Source of the DNA: Alligator mississippiensis | Lineage: Eukaryota; Chordata; Crocodylia; Alligatoridae | DNA: 64,000 nt | Direction of reading: 5' to 3' | Assembly (NCBI RefSeq): GCF_030867095.1 | Contig: NC_081832.1 | Coordinates: 60,559,444 to 60,623,443, forward strand | Part shown: positions 50,991-63,512 of the stretch, piece by piece | Numbering within the stretch: the first letter of the stretch is position 1 | Layout: the number at the start of each line of letters is the position of its first letter | Notes under the pieces: generated by a model | Told to the model about the DNA's origin: nothing | Databases searched by the model: none | The model's input: only the letters and a program-made list of their open reading frames with translations | Program-made: the position numbers and the translations under genes

Positions 50991-53345
50991 TACTGCAACC
51001 CAACACCTTATCCAGGAAATGCATAGCCCCACTAGGGGTAACTGGACCTGGTCCTGGCCATGGGGGATGACCTGGTGAGGGGACTGCAGGTCCTTGACCA
51101 CCTGGGCAATAGCGATCATCACCTGCTGGATTTCACTATCCAACGCAGGGCGTCAAGAGCTTACAGCAAGGCTAAAGCCCTTGAATTCAGAAGGGCCAAC
51201 TTCAATGAGCTTAGGAGACTAGTGGGGGAGGCACTAAGGGCCCAGAAGGTAGAGGAGATGGGAGTCCATGAGGGAGGGTCGTACCTTAAGGGGGTGATCC
51301 TCCAGGCCCAAAGGCTAACAGTACCTGAGAAAAGCAAGGGTTTAAGAGTGCTCAGAAACCTCCTTGGCTCAGCAAGGGCATACAGGAATGCCTGAGGACT
51401 AAAAGGGGGGCATACAACCAGTGGAAGGGAGGAGCTATCACCAAAGAGGAGTACTCCTCTTTGGCCCGGGATGTAGGAGGGCTATTAGGAAGGCCAAGGC
51501 AGAGATGAAACTCAGGCTAGCGTCCAGGATTAAGGACAACAAAAAAGTCCTTTTTCAAGTACATTGGCAAGAAGAGGGCACCAGGCAATGTAGGGCCCCT
51601 GCAAGACACAAACGGTAATCTGGTGGCCATGCCAGACAAGAAAGCTGATATTTTTAACAGTTTCTTTGCCTCTGTTTTCCTGAACAGGGACCGGGATATC
51701 CCACCTACCAGAGGTAGGGACAATCTTGGGGATAGCTCTATCAAGACTTCAGTCAGTGCAGATGTAGTTAGGGATCTTCTGGAAGGGCTAGACATTTTTA
51801 AACCTGCAGGTCCAGATGCCCTCCACCCAAGGGTGTTGAGGGAGCTGGCAGGGGTCATCGCGGAGCCTTTGGCTCGGCTGTATGAGCATTCGTGGTCATC
51901 TGGCCAGGTGCCAGGGGATTGGAAACTGGCTAATGTGGTCCCTATTTTTAAGAAGGGGAGTAAGGAGGACCCAAGTAAGTATAGGCCTGTAAGCCTTGCC
52001 TCGGTGCTCGGGAAGCTCTTGGAGAGGATCATCAAGGAGCATATCTGTGGGAGGCCAGCAGAGGAAATCATGTTCAGGGGCAACCAGCATGGCTTCACCA
52101 AAGGCAGGTCCTGCCAGACCAACCTGATTGCCTTTTACGACCAAGTAACTAAATCCTTGAATGATGGTGTCGCTGTGGACATAGTCTTTCTAGACTTTAA
52201 GAAGGCCTTTGACACTGTCTCTCACCCCATCCTCATCAATAAATTAAGTGACTGTGGCATTGATGCCTGCACAGTTGGATGGGTAAAAAATTGGCTGATG
52301 GGGTGCACTCAGAGAGTAGTGGTGGACAGGTTGTACTCAACCTGGCAAGATGTGAGCAGTGGGGTCCCCCAGGGCTCGGTCCTCGGGCCCGCACTGTTTA
52401 ACATCTTCATCAGCGACTTGGACAAGGGGGTGCAAAGCACGCTGTCCAAGTTTGCTGATGACACTAAGATGTGAGGCGAGGTGGACACACTTGAAGGGAG
52501 AGAAAGGCTGCAACTAGATTTAGACAGACTACAAAAGTGGTCAGATGAGAATAGGATGGGGTTCAACGTAGACAAATGCAGGGTGCTGCACCTTGGGAGA
52601 AGGAATGCGCAGCATACATACAGGCTGGAGAGTTCCCTTCTTGAAAGCACAGAGACGGAAAGGGATCCTGGAGTCATTATTGACTCCAAGATGAACATAA
52701 GCCGCCAATACCAGACCACAGCCAGCAACGCCGGCCATACCTTGTCATGCATCCAAAGGTGCATCTCAAGCCGGTCCAGAGAGCTGATACTCCCCCTCTA
52801 TGCGACTTTGGTCAGGCTGCAGTTGGAGTACTGCGTCCAGTACTGGGCGTCGCACTTCAAAAGGGATGTGGCCAGCCTGGAGAGGGTTCAGAGGAGGGCC
52901 ACCTGCTTGGTGAGAGGGCAGCAGGACAGGCCCTACGAGGAGAGACTGAAGGACCTGAAACTGTTCAGCCTCAGCAAGAGGAGCCTGAGGGGGGACCTGG
53001 TGGCTGCCTACAAGCTCATCAGGGGGGATCAACAGCAAATAGGCAGAGCCCTTTTCTCCCCAGCACCACCTGCGGTGACAAGGAACAATGGTCATAAGCT
53101 GATGGAGAATAGGTTTAGGTTAGAGATCAGAAGACAATATTTTACAGTTAGGGTGGCCAAAATCTGGAACCAACTTCCCAGGGAAGTGGTCCTTGCCCCT
53201 ACCTTGGGCAAATTCAAGAGGAGGTTGGACGATCACCTGTCTGGGGTCTTGTGAACCCAGCATTCATTCCTGCCTGTGGCAGGGGTCAGGCTAGATGATC
53301 TGTTCAGGTCCCTCCTGACCCTAGCTACTATGAAACTATGAGTAC
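50990..53345 (+). mobile_element. CR1 LINE, long but 5'-truncated
   Basis: It starts in the C-terminal endonuclease region (QHLIQEMHSPTRGN, GLQVLDHLGNSDHHLLDFTI) and runs through the whole reverse transcriptase ([60 protein letters not shown]) to the ORF2 end (RRLDDHLSGVL) and the CR1 3' tail (GTCAGGCTAGATGATCTGTT, CTATGAAACTATGA). The frame is broken in a few places, including a stop just after FADDTKM. It is head to head with the CR1 at 49726-50841. Confidence 0.94.
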
Positions 53346-53902
53346 CAAGAAAGAAAAAGCAGCAAAGCAGCAAAGCAGCTACCAGAAACAGAGAGGGTCT
53401 TTTTTGAGGCACCTTATCAACAATCATCTGCACACCAGGAAGTGTGCTGATGAGGAAGAGGCCCCTGTTTAAATCCCAGCTGAGCCAGCTGCTTGGCATT
53501 CTCCGACTTTAGAGCAAGGCATGCAGCCTCCTTGTACCACATTTACCAGCTGAGAAAAGAGGAAAGAAAAAACTGTCCAGCATCTGAGTCAGGATTTGCT
53601 GGGGGAAAGCACCAAGGAGGAGAAGGGAGAAAGGCTTCTTGTCTGTGGCTTGCTCAGAGCTGGGAAGCAGCATTCTCAAGCCTGCAGAGGGAAGTGCCCA
53701 AACCCTGTACAGATTGTGTGGCTCAGCAACCCTTCCCCTCCCCACCAGGATCCAGCATGGTCCTGCCAATTGGCTCTTCCTCCTCTCTTCGCAGCTCCCC
53801 CAGCCCTCCCCTTGGGAGGATCAGTCTTCCATCAGTAGCCTGGTAACAAGATACCCCTGAACTAATTTGCCCCTGGTGGGATTGGTTTCTCAGCTGCTGT
53901 AA

Positions 53903-53932
53903 CCCACCCCCAGCCCCAGCCCCAGCCCCAGG
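53903..53932. repeat. Short CCCAGC tandem repeat
   Basis: About five units of CCCAGC/CCCCAG in a row. Confidence 0.85.
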
Positions 53933-54682
53933 TCATGTCTTGTTCATGGGAGGTCAGGAGACAGAATAAGACAAGAACAAACTAATTTCCAAGTCCACAC
54001 TCCTGTTTAATTTTATGGGGGAGGGGGCAATACAAATCCCTACCAGCTGGGCTTCACATGATGGGAGAGCAGGTAAATGCATAAGCAGCAGGTGCCAAAC
54101 CCTCTCAGTCATGCTCCAAATCTCAGCATCACCCTAACTCTGCCTGCCAGCACAGATGTGCCAAGACCCAAGCCCATTTGGATAGTAGGGCTCCGAGAAG
54201 CCCAGCTTGAGGAGTGATGAGAGAGACGCCCAGACCAGAAAGTGATGAGATCTGCTCTGAAAGGCAAAGACAAAGAAAAGAAACTGAAGCCAGAAGGATA
54301 AGCCAGATCTCTTCCCTTAGAATGCATTTGCTGCAAGTCAGCATAATATGACCAAGGTGGGGTCCACAGCTGGCTCTCCGTCTCCAGAGGCCAAGGGGTG
54401 GGAGGAAAGTTCACAGGGCCGACTGCAGAGGGAATTCTGATGTGCTGACTAATGGAGATGGTTAGTAAAGGGGGTAGGGAAGAGCCGGCCAGCATGTTCA
54501 CGGCCAAGCTCCACAGGAACAAAGAGCATCAGTTCTCACTAGAAGTGCTTTGTGGGAAGTAAGCAGTCCAGCTCCCAGTGAGGTATTTGCCCCCAGCAGA
54601 GGATGCCTGCATATCACCCTCAGCACAGCCCACAGGCCTCAGTGCAGGTAACTGAGCACACCGAAGACTGGGCAAGTGAACC

Positions 54683-54780
54683 ACTGGTAGTAAGGTCACT
54701 TATGGTTCTGGACACTTGGATTTGGAATTAGTTTTGGCTAATTTGGCTGTGGATACAAATTAAAAAAGAAAAAAAGTGAA
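54683..54780 (+). repeat. Unclassified interspersed repeat with A-rich tail, copy 2
   Basis: It matches 3414-3508 over about 80 bases (for example GAATTAGTTTTGGCTAATTT) and also ends in an A-rich tail (AAAAAAGAAAAAAAG). Same orientation as copy 1. Confidence 0.6.
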
Positions 54781-57700
54781 CCACTGGGCCCATGGGGCAC
54801 TGCTGCTGCTTTGGGCAGGCTGGTGAGTGCAAGGGGGGCATCCACACCCAGAGGAGCTGTTCACACTCCCTAGAGCCCAGGAGCTCCTCCCCACTCCCAG
54901 GTAAAATGAAAGCGGTGTCCCAGCACACTGCTAGCAGCTGATGGCTGGTACTGGCAAAGAAAGATCCTGATCACTTAGGAGGACTAACGATCTTCCTGCT
55001 GTTGACTGGGACTTAACAAATGGAGGTGAAAATGAACAGGACACAGGAATCTACGCTGTCCAAAGCTTCTGTGCTGCAGCTCTCACACAGGACTCCTCTC
55101 CCCATTTTCTGTGATGTTGCTATAGGGCTGTTAAATGCCCGCCACTTTCCATCCCAGAAGCAGCTGCATGTCAGAGCTTGAAGACTCCTGCATTCGGGGA
55201 CAAACTGTGCTGGCCTTTCAGGAGTTTGGCCAGTACAGGGGCAGAGCAAAGGTGACTTTAAGCTACTCTGGGATGAAGTAGGGCCAGCACAGTCCTCCTG
55301 AAGCTGCTCTAAGAGACCGTGTCCTTGCCCAGCTGGCTAAGAGCTGCTCTGCAGCTCTATAGAGCAGGAGTGCCCCTTGATGCTGGGGCTCTGAAGGGAA
55401 TGGAGAAGGGCAGTTTACAGCTGCCCTCTGTAGCTCCTGCCCTTGGGGAGCTCCACAGGGGCCATCCTTCCCCCTTCACACTGCAGGAAATCTTGCAAGC
55501 TCTTAGGATAGTTCAGCTGCTGGTGGGGAGAACGTCTCCAGCTCAGTTGTCAGCAAGTTATGTTTTCCCACTCAGTCCAGGCTTTCCTCCCCAGGAAGGG
55601 TGGAAACAGAGAATTAAACAGGGGTTAGCATTGGGCCACGTAAAGAGGGAAGGGGCCTGTGAAGACATCCAACTTCCCTCCCTCACATGAAGCAAGAGAC
55701 ACTGGCTCCCTCCATATCTGTCTCTTAAAAGTCACCCATATCAAACACAGCTTCTCTCTGAGTCTGGTAGCTTCACCTGCCCTGACAGCTGCTGAGATGA
55801 ACAGCACAAAGGGCAGGATCTGACTAGCCCCATTGTCCTGCACAGGCCTTTGCCAAAACGGGAGCAGGCAGCATTGTTCAGTGATACTAAGGAGGCAGCC
55901 ACAGCCTGCTGCCAAGGTGAGGCATGGCAGCTCTGGTCTGGCCGTGGTGGTGTTGTCACAAGTCTCATATTAGCCGGTGTTTTCTTAAAGTCCCAGTTCC
56001 TGATTGCAAAGAGAAAAAGCAAAGATGCACATGTGAAATAGTGAGTTTCTAGCCTTCCTGACTGGAGAAAAGCTTGCATGCGCAGGTAACCCGCTGCTTT
56101 ACAAATCTCACAGTTGGGAGTTGGGGGAGGCTGACTTGCAATCTTGATCTGCAAGACTGCAAATCTGGAGCTGGTGCTGACTCAGAATCTGAGAGAGATG
56201 AGCCCAGACATACCACAGCCCCCACCCCGCTCCTCCCTGCCTACCTCTCCTCTGCCTGGATCGGAGGCCCCTTGCAGCTCCTGGTCTGGGAGCAGGTTCC
56301 TCGCCCCAGGTCACTGCCCGTCCAGGATGCAGGCAGGATGTGGCCCTCACAAGCCACTTCCTGCCTCCTGAGTTGATGAGCTTCTATCTCCACAAACCTT
56401 CTGTTTCCTCCTCCCTTGCCAGAGCCAAGCTAAATATTAACCCTTCACCCCATGAAGATGGATGTTGTCAGCTCCTCTTGGCCTACCACCCTCCCTCCAG
56501 AGGACCAAGAGATGCCCCTCCCCACTCCTGCTCTCCAGACAACCAGAAGCTGGGTGTCAGTCAGACTTCCACATCTCTCACACCCAGCCAGTCTGGGCTG
56601 GGAGAAGGAAAGTTGCTTTGGGGAGAGAGACCATGGCTCCTGTGCAACATAAACAGAGCTAATCCTCGCTGACCTCTGGAGCTAGAACAAACAGGGACAC
56701 CAGACCAACCTGCTTAGATCATCGGTTACTGGAGTCTTTTATAACTGCTCCAGGGCCAGGTGGCCTGGGGCCCATTTGACAGCAGCAGAATACATGGAGG
56801 TTCCCCAGCCACAGAAGAATTAGAAAGTGGGAGACGGTGGGTGAGGGCAGTGTTATGAGCTGGGGAAGCTCAGCTCCCTCCCAGCCCACCTTTCAGTGTC
56901 CTCTGGCTAGAAGAACCTGTGGATGGTGGGGGGTGTCTGCCAGTGCAACACTCCCCACGGCATCTGGATGTGATGCAATACTGCAGCATAAACGACACTG
57001 CACAGACAAGCTGCACCAAGACGTCTGCCCTCAGAAATTCAGGATTGCTCCCCAGACCACAAAAGCAAACCACCCCTCAGCTGAAGCATTTGTGCACCGC
57101 TTGGGCAGGATGACAAGCTGGGCACGCACATGGAAAACCACAAACTTTCCATGTCCATGGCCACCTGTCTTGGTTGCCCCCAAACCTGATCGGCATGACT
57201 CCTAGACATGCGGAGGAGGCGGCAAAACTCATATTGCCTGCCTCTGCAGCCATCCTGAAGGGTGAGTCATCTTCTACCCCCTGCGCCCCACAATGTAACA
57301 CTGGTGTCCAAGAGCCTGCCTGCCCAGCAGGCCTGATTATAAATCCTTCCTCTTTCCTCCCATTCTCCCCTCCTCCCAGTCCCAGGCCATGCTATCACTC
57401 ACTCCATAGGTTAAAAGTTCTAGGAAAAGTAAGAAGGTAACATTCAAGTAGGTGCTCAAGTACCCATCACTCCAAGCAAACACTCTTTCCTTGCTTACTT
57501 TGAGCTTAGCTGATAATGGCATAATCATTTAAAGTGACCTTTATGGGCTCCTTGAAACTATGAGGAGACATACCATTCCCTATTCACCCACACTGTCCCC
57601 CTCTCCTTCCACCAGCCCTGGGGCAAATGGACCTGGAAAGTCAGGAAGGTGCAGGGAATGATGCAACCCAGAAGCAGACACCTCTGGCTTCCCCTACTGC

Positions 57701-59479
57701 AGAACAGCCCCATTTCTTCCAGAGCCTTATTCCCAATCCATCTTGCAGCAAAGTGAGCCATGATCACTGCAGTGTGCAGCTTCTAGCCTTGCAGCTTCCC
57801 ATCTCCTCAGCTCAGGTACCCTGAACCAATATCTATGCCAGGCGCTGGTGTGGGGTGGGGGTCTGCCTCTGGTACTTGCCAAGGCCTTTCCCTTGCCTGC
57901 CTCAGCATGTGTGGAGTCACAACCACCAGCTCCTGTTTCAAGGTCTCTGCAGACTGGCTGAGGGCAAGGGGGCAAGTGGATCACCTATTAATAGACACAA
58001 AGCAGGCGCTATGCAGTAAAGGGTGACAGGGAGGGGCATGGAGACCCCAGTGCACACAGCAACTCCAAGCTACATTTACAGAAGAGGCAAGAGTCCCTGA
58101 TAAGCAAGGCTTGTAACCCAGCATTGCAAGCCAGTGAGCTCATACAGTGCCGCCTTGATGGATGGCTCCGAATTGGGGTGCGCAACACAGGGATCCGTGC
58201 AGGCACTGAGGGCTCCTTTGTTTTCCCTTCAGCTGAGCTGTCCCCTCCCGTCTCCCTTGTTAGACACACACCAAAATACAAATTGAAGGGGAAAAAAAAA
58301 TCCAATCAAAGAGGCCTGTGATCCAAGAAGGAGGGGTGGGGGTGCGTGCAGGCTGCTCAGCCGAATCCGCCCGGGGGAGGGGAAGGAATTAATTTCCGAA
58401 CTCATTAGGCTCCCAGCCCAGATAAGGTTAATGCGGTGGCTGCAGGAAACGAAAAAGGAGACTGCTTGAGGCCTGGCGTCTCGGGGGTCCTCCCCCTTCA
58501 TACTCACCCACTACAATCCTGCCATTTTGCCCATAGCTTGTGGTAGAGCTGAGGGAGCTGGGCAGAAAACCCAGCTTCCATTTAGACTGGATGCATCTCC
58601 CATCATTTCCCATTTATGCTGGGGCAGGGAATGATGGTAGCAAGATGCCAGAGCATTGTTGAGGACCTTCCTGGACCTCCAGACGCCCAGCCATGCTACA
58701 GGGCACCCTAGGACACCAGGCAGGAGATGGCACACTCTGGTGGAAGAGATATCAAGAGAAGTCCCAGAGAAAGTGGGAGCGCAGGGGTGGACCTTATGTC
58801 TCCCAATTCCCCTCTAAATTAACGTAGGAAGGTTCCCTGCAGTGCTGTCTCTAGTGTGTTCTCTAATCTAAAATGGCTCAAGAAACAGAACATCTACCAA
58901 CCACGGGATAGGTCTCATGTTGATCATGATCTCCAAAGCTTTTGCCTCCCAGCTTGATGGGGCCCACACACCTCATATTAATGAGGAAAAATGCCAGGAC
59001 TCTGTTCACTGCACCCTACACACCTGGAAACCCTGCTTCTTTTGAAGGGTGCCCTTCTACATGTTCATTGCTTTGGCATCTGAGTTCAGAATAAAACCCC
59101 AAATAAGTCCCCACAAAGGGATGATGTTCCACTCAGCACCATGAAAGCACTGGACAAATTCCTGAACAGGAGAATGGGGTTTGGGCTAGCAGCAAGGGAC
59201 AGGACCTTCCAGTTAGCAGATATGGATATTACATTAACAGACCTGAGTGCCCTCTCCTGGTATTGACAGCCAGATGACCAGCTAGTGACCCTGAAAATAC
59301 ACCACTTAATGGCAGGATGTTAACAAGTTTCCCAAGAACTACCTACAGGAAATGGAGGTTTAATTTTTTCCCCATACATAATAGGTTATCATTTTCTCTT
59401 CTTTAGCATCTTTCAGGTTGCTAAAGATCTTTTGTTACTCCTTTTGCAATCCTGTCACAGTCAGCAGATATTTGTCTAC

Positions 59480-59610
59480 ACATTTCCCTGCTGGGTAAAT
59501 AAGGTGCTCAGATCAGGGGACCTGGTCAAGGTCACATGGGGACCAGTGGCAGAGGAGGAGTAGAATCTAGGGGGCCTGAATCATCTGACCCTGAGGTCAT
59601 GTTCCCTCCC
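59480..59610 (+). repeat. MIR SINE fragment
   Basis: Words GGTCAAGGTCACATGGGGAC, AGTGGCAGAGGAGGAGTAGA and ATCATCTGACCCTGAGGTCA follow the MIR 3' half. Confidence 0.6.
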
Positions 59611-62040
59611 AGATACTGAAGGAAGAGAGCAAGCAAACATACTCCTCCGAGATCTCTCTTTGTCCAAGAGGTTAAAGACTAACCAGACCACAGGGGAAGA
59701 CACTATGCGAGTGCTGTCCAAAGGGCCTGACATTTTGGGCTTTGGATGCTGAGAGTGGCTGAGCGTCTCATGTTCTCCCCTGTGGCAGCTTGGAAAGCAT
59801 TTGTGTCAACAAACAATTCTGGCCTCAAGGGCTTGATGAACTGCAACCGTGAAACCACAAAGCCCTGGAACGGAAATGGCAACTGAGACATCAAAGGGCA
59901 TCTTTGCTCCTGAGAGGGGGAACTCAACTCCACATCAAAGCAGGCTGGAGGGTCTGAGCAGGTGAATGCAGCCAAAAGGAGACCCCCACACTGCTCACTG
60001 CCTCCCCCATGAGCAGCATCCTAGAGGCGGCAGGTCTGCTGGGCTCCCTCCATGGTGCTAAAAAATGGATCTCACCTGTTTGTTCCTTCAAGACTTCCCT
60101 AGACTTGCTATTGCTTCACATTCAGCCTTAAGTCCACTGGATCATTTATCATTAAAGCCCTGGGAAGCAGGTGGGCTGGGATGGAATGACCAAGGCCTTT
60201 CTAGTTCGTGCACATCTGGTCCTTCCTACATTTCCAATCTCGTCCCTGAAGGAAGCTTTCTAATCACTCCTGTGGAATTGGGGACAGGGAAGATGAGAAT
60301 GCAGGAGGGATTTTTACTTGGTGAAGTCAAGGATTGCAGGAACAGCAAGTTTGGTGCTGACTGACTGGAAGGAGGCTGTAGGTCAGGCCTGAGCAAACCA
60401 GCACAGCTGTGTGGGGACTCTGAAGCAGGAGAAGCAGTTGTTGCTGCTGGCAAGGGCCGAGGTGTGCTGGCACAGCCAGAGGGTGGGGACTACGTCTGTG
60501 CTATCACTAAATCATCATTTCCATAACCCTGAGATTCCCACAGGGTAACAAAAGCCTCCCTCCTGCCAGCCCAAACCTTGCGTCCTTTGGGTTGGCAGGT
60601 TCCTGTGCAGTGAGGCAGGGCCCCAGTGATCCAGCTATGATACACGTATCTCCTCCTCCTCCGCTTTTGTTTCTCTTGAGCAGAGGACTCTATTTTAAGA
60701 TTACTGCTGTTTCCCTCCGGGGGCTCATTTCCATATTGACAGGCCACAGACATGGTTGTTTGGTAGCAGTTAGCTGCAGCTGCTGGGCTCCAGCACAGGA
60801 GCAAGAGGCGTCTGCATGGGCTCCCCTCCAAGGACCAACAAAGAGGAGAGAATAGCGGAAATTTCACAGGAGTTTCCAAACTTCTGGAACTTGGGAAGCG
60901 ACACGTGGAAGGGGCCAGGGTCCAAGGGGCAGCCCCAAGCTGCAGACTGGGCAGATGAAACCATCACATGACTATGCCTGTGGCCCAAGAGCAGAGTGGT
61001 GATGCTACTACCGCAAGTCCCATGGTGGGAGGGAAGAAGGGTAATGGAAGCTGGGTATGGAAGCATCTCGCAGCCCCCTCTCATGGCTTCTCTGTGCCTG
61101 CACCTCCATCCCGTGTCTCATGGGAGCACCACCACCCAGATGGCAGGGGCCCTGACGTCCTGTCCCTTCCTTCCTCTGGCTGGACATGTAAGAGATTTCC
61201 TTCCGATCCCAGGTGAAGGCCAGGAGGAGGGAGCACAGGGAACGATGACCATTGTTTGTAACTAAAATAAAAAGCTCTTCCTGTCACTGCAGGCAGGGCC
61301 CCAGGACACTCTGGCTGCCTGGGGAGGGCTGTTTAGAACAGCAACCAAACTCACAGCAAACAAACATTTATAGTGCTGGTAGCCCTTGGGAGCCCATAAA
61401 TAGATGAGGCATGACCAGGGACAACAGTGGAAGGAGGTGCCTGCAGGGGAGAGGAAATAGCCTACTACATTTCATTTTTGCAATAGCCAAGGTATGAACT
61501 CACCAAGGGTCCTGTGTGCAGGCAGTGCTTTATAGCTCTAAGCCACCTCCCCTGCTGCCTGGGCCCAGCATCATTCAAAGAGGCTCATTTGAATGCATTT
61601 TAGACAAGTTCACCCAACTTCAAGTAATTTCCCTCCAGTGAACAATTCTGCTAGTTCTGTATACAGGTCAGTACCAACCAGCTTCAGAGCCAGTCGGGGA
61701 CTGTGAGAAGGCTTCTACTGCATATTAAAATGCATAAAGGCCTGTCTGGGTAGGCTGCACTGAGGCTGGGGGCCTACCTTCCCAAGTCAAGGCACCAGGG
61801 TTATTATTCTGGTCTTCTGGAAACCACCCTGTGATCTTTAGTTCTCACCTAGACAGCTCCCCAGAGAAGCCTAATCCACGAGCATGAGAACCCCTGTAGT
61901 CCACTCCCACTTTCCTCCTTAGCTGTTCAGGGCTGCGTTCCCTACAATACCAATGAATATGGACATTGCTGTCCCTGCCATCCTCCTCAAACAACCTTTC
62001 AACTGCTAACTTACAACCAGATTAGTCCAAAAGATGGAGT

Positions 62041-63067
62041 TCATAGATTCACAGATGTAGGGTCAGAAGGGACCTACGTAGATCTACAAGTCTGACCCCC
62101 TGCCCTGGGCAGGAGAGAATACTGGGCTCATGTGACCCCAGCTAGGTAACTGTCAAGCCTCCTCTTAAAGACCCCCAAGGTAGAAGCCAGCACCACTGCC
62201 CTTGGAAGTTGGTTTCAAATCCTAGCCGCCCTGACTGTGAAGTAGTGCCTCCTGATATCCAGCCTGAACCTACTCTTAAGCAACTTACGGCCGTTATTCC
62301 TTGTTACTCCGAGAGGCGCTCGGGTAAACAGGGTCTCTCCCATTCCCCGCTGGTCCTCCCCTGGTAAGTTTATAGACAGCCACCAGGTCTCTTCTCAGCC
62401 TTCTCTTGTGAAGGCTGAACAGGTTCAGGTCCCTTAGCCTTTCCTCATAGGGCCTGCCCTGCTGCCCCCTGATCATGCTGGTGGCCCTCCTCTGGACCCT
62501 CTCGATGCTGGCCACATCCCTCCTGAAGTGCAGCGCCCAGAACTGGATGCAGTACTCCAACTGTGGCCTGACCAGTGCCGCATAGAGGGGGAGGATCACT
62601 TCCTTGGCCCTGCTTGTAATGCATCTGTGGATGCATGACAAGGTGAGGTTGGCCTTACTGACCGCATCCCCACATTGACGGCCCATGTTCATTTTGGAAT
62701 CGATAATGACTCCAAGATCTCTTTCTGCCACTGTGCTTTCAAGAAGGGAGTTCCCCAGCCTGTAGGTGCTGCTGGTTCTTACTGCCCAAGTGCAGTACCC
62801 TACACTTGTCAGTATTGAATCCCATCCTATTCTCATTCGCTCACCCCTGTAACCTGTCCAGGTCCAGCTGTATCCTGTCCCTCCCTTCTAGTGTGCCCAC
62901 CTCGCCCCAAATCTTGGTTTCGTCGGCGAATTTGAACAGAGTGCTTTTCACCCTCTCGTCCAAGTCGCTAATAAAGAAATTGAACAGTGCGGGCCCGAGG
63001 ACCGAGCCTTGGGGGACTCCACTGCCCTCATCCCTCCAGGTCAAAAATGACCTGTCCACCACCACTC
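62041..63067 (-). mobile_element. CR1 LINE, 5'-truncated
   Basis: Minus-strand text includes [80 protein letters not shown] and NLFSLHKRRLRRDLVAVYKL. The 3' end (GGTCCCTTCTGACCCTACAT) is at 62041. The active-site block reads FADE rather than FADD and the frame is broken more than once, so it is dead. Confidence 0.92.
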
Positions 63068-63084
63068 ATGAGAGGGACTTTATC

Positions 63085-63190
63085 AAAGAATCACAGAATC
63101 ATAGACAATTAGTGTTGGAAAGGACCTCAGGAGGTCATCTAGTCCAACCGCTTGGTCAAAGCAGGACCACCCCCAACTAGATCATTCCAG
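63085..63190 (-). mobile_element. CR1 3' end of a different subfamily
   Basis: The sequence TCACAGAATCATAGACAATT, then GGAAAGGACCTCAGGAGGTC and ATCTAGTCCAACCGCTTGGT is the reverse complement of the avian/crocodilian type CR1 3' end. It abuts the truncated 5' end of the previous CR1. Confidence 0.85.
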
Positions 63191-63335
63191 CCAAACATAA
63201 AAGCCAGTGACATGCCTTTATGACATGGCTGCCTGTGAGAGATCTGGACTCAGCAATGTAAAGCACTGCACTGGAAGGACTCCTTATCTCCTTACCCTAG
63301 CCGTAGCCCACATTCAAGATCTTTATTCCTTGTAG

Positions 63336-63512
63336 GGAGGTACTCAGCCATGTTAGTCTGGCAGAAGGCAGGGCAGGGTGGCACTTTAGTAGCTCACTGT
63401 GAAAGGCACAGGCTTTCATAATAACATCTGATGACTGTTGCTTACGAAAGAAAGCTTGTGCCTTTTTGAATGAGTTAGTCACTGAGGTGCCACTTTGCTC
63501 TGCCTTCTGCTT
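63336..63512. mobile_element. Palindromic MITE, one end lost
   Basis: The left arm (CTGGCAGAAGGCAGGGCAGG, TGGCACTTTAGTAGCTCACT, AAAGGCACAGGCTTTC) is repeated in reverse complement at 63448-63510 (GAAAGCTTGTGCCTTTTTGA, TGAGTTAGTCACTGAGGTGC, GCTCTGCCTTCTGC). The head CAGCCATGTTAGTCTGGCAG resembles that of the MITE at 13507-14250. Confidence 0.75.

Noticed and set aside
52766-53097. Overlapping open frames inside the CR1 on both strands
   Set aside because: They are other-frame readings of the CR1 reverse transcriptase region.
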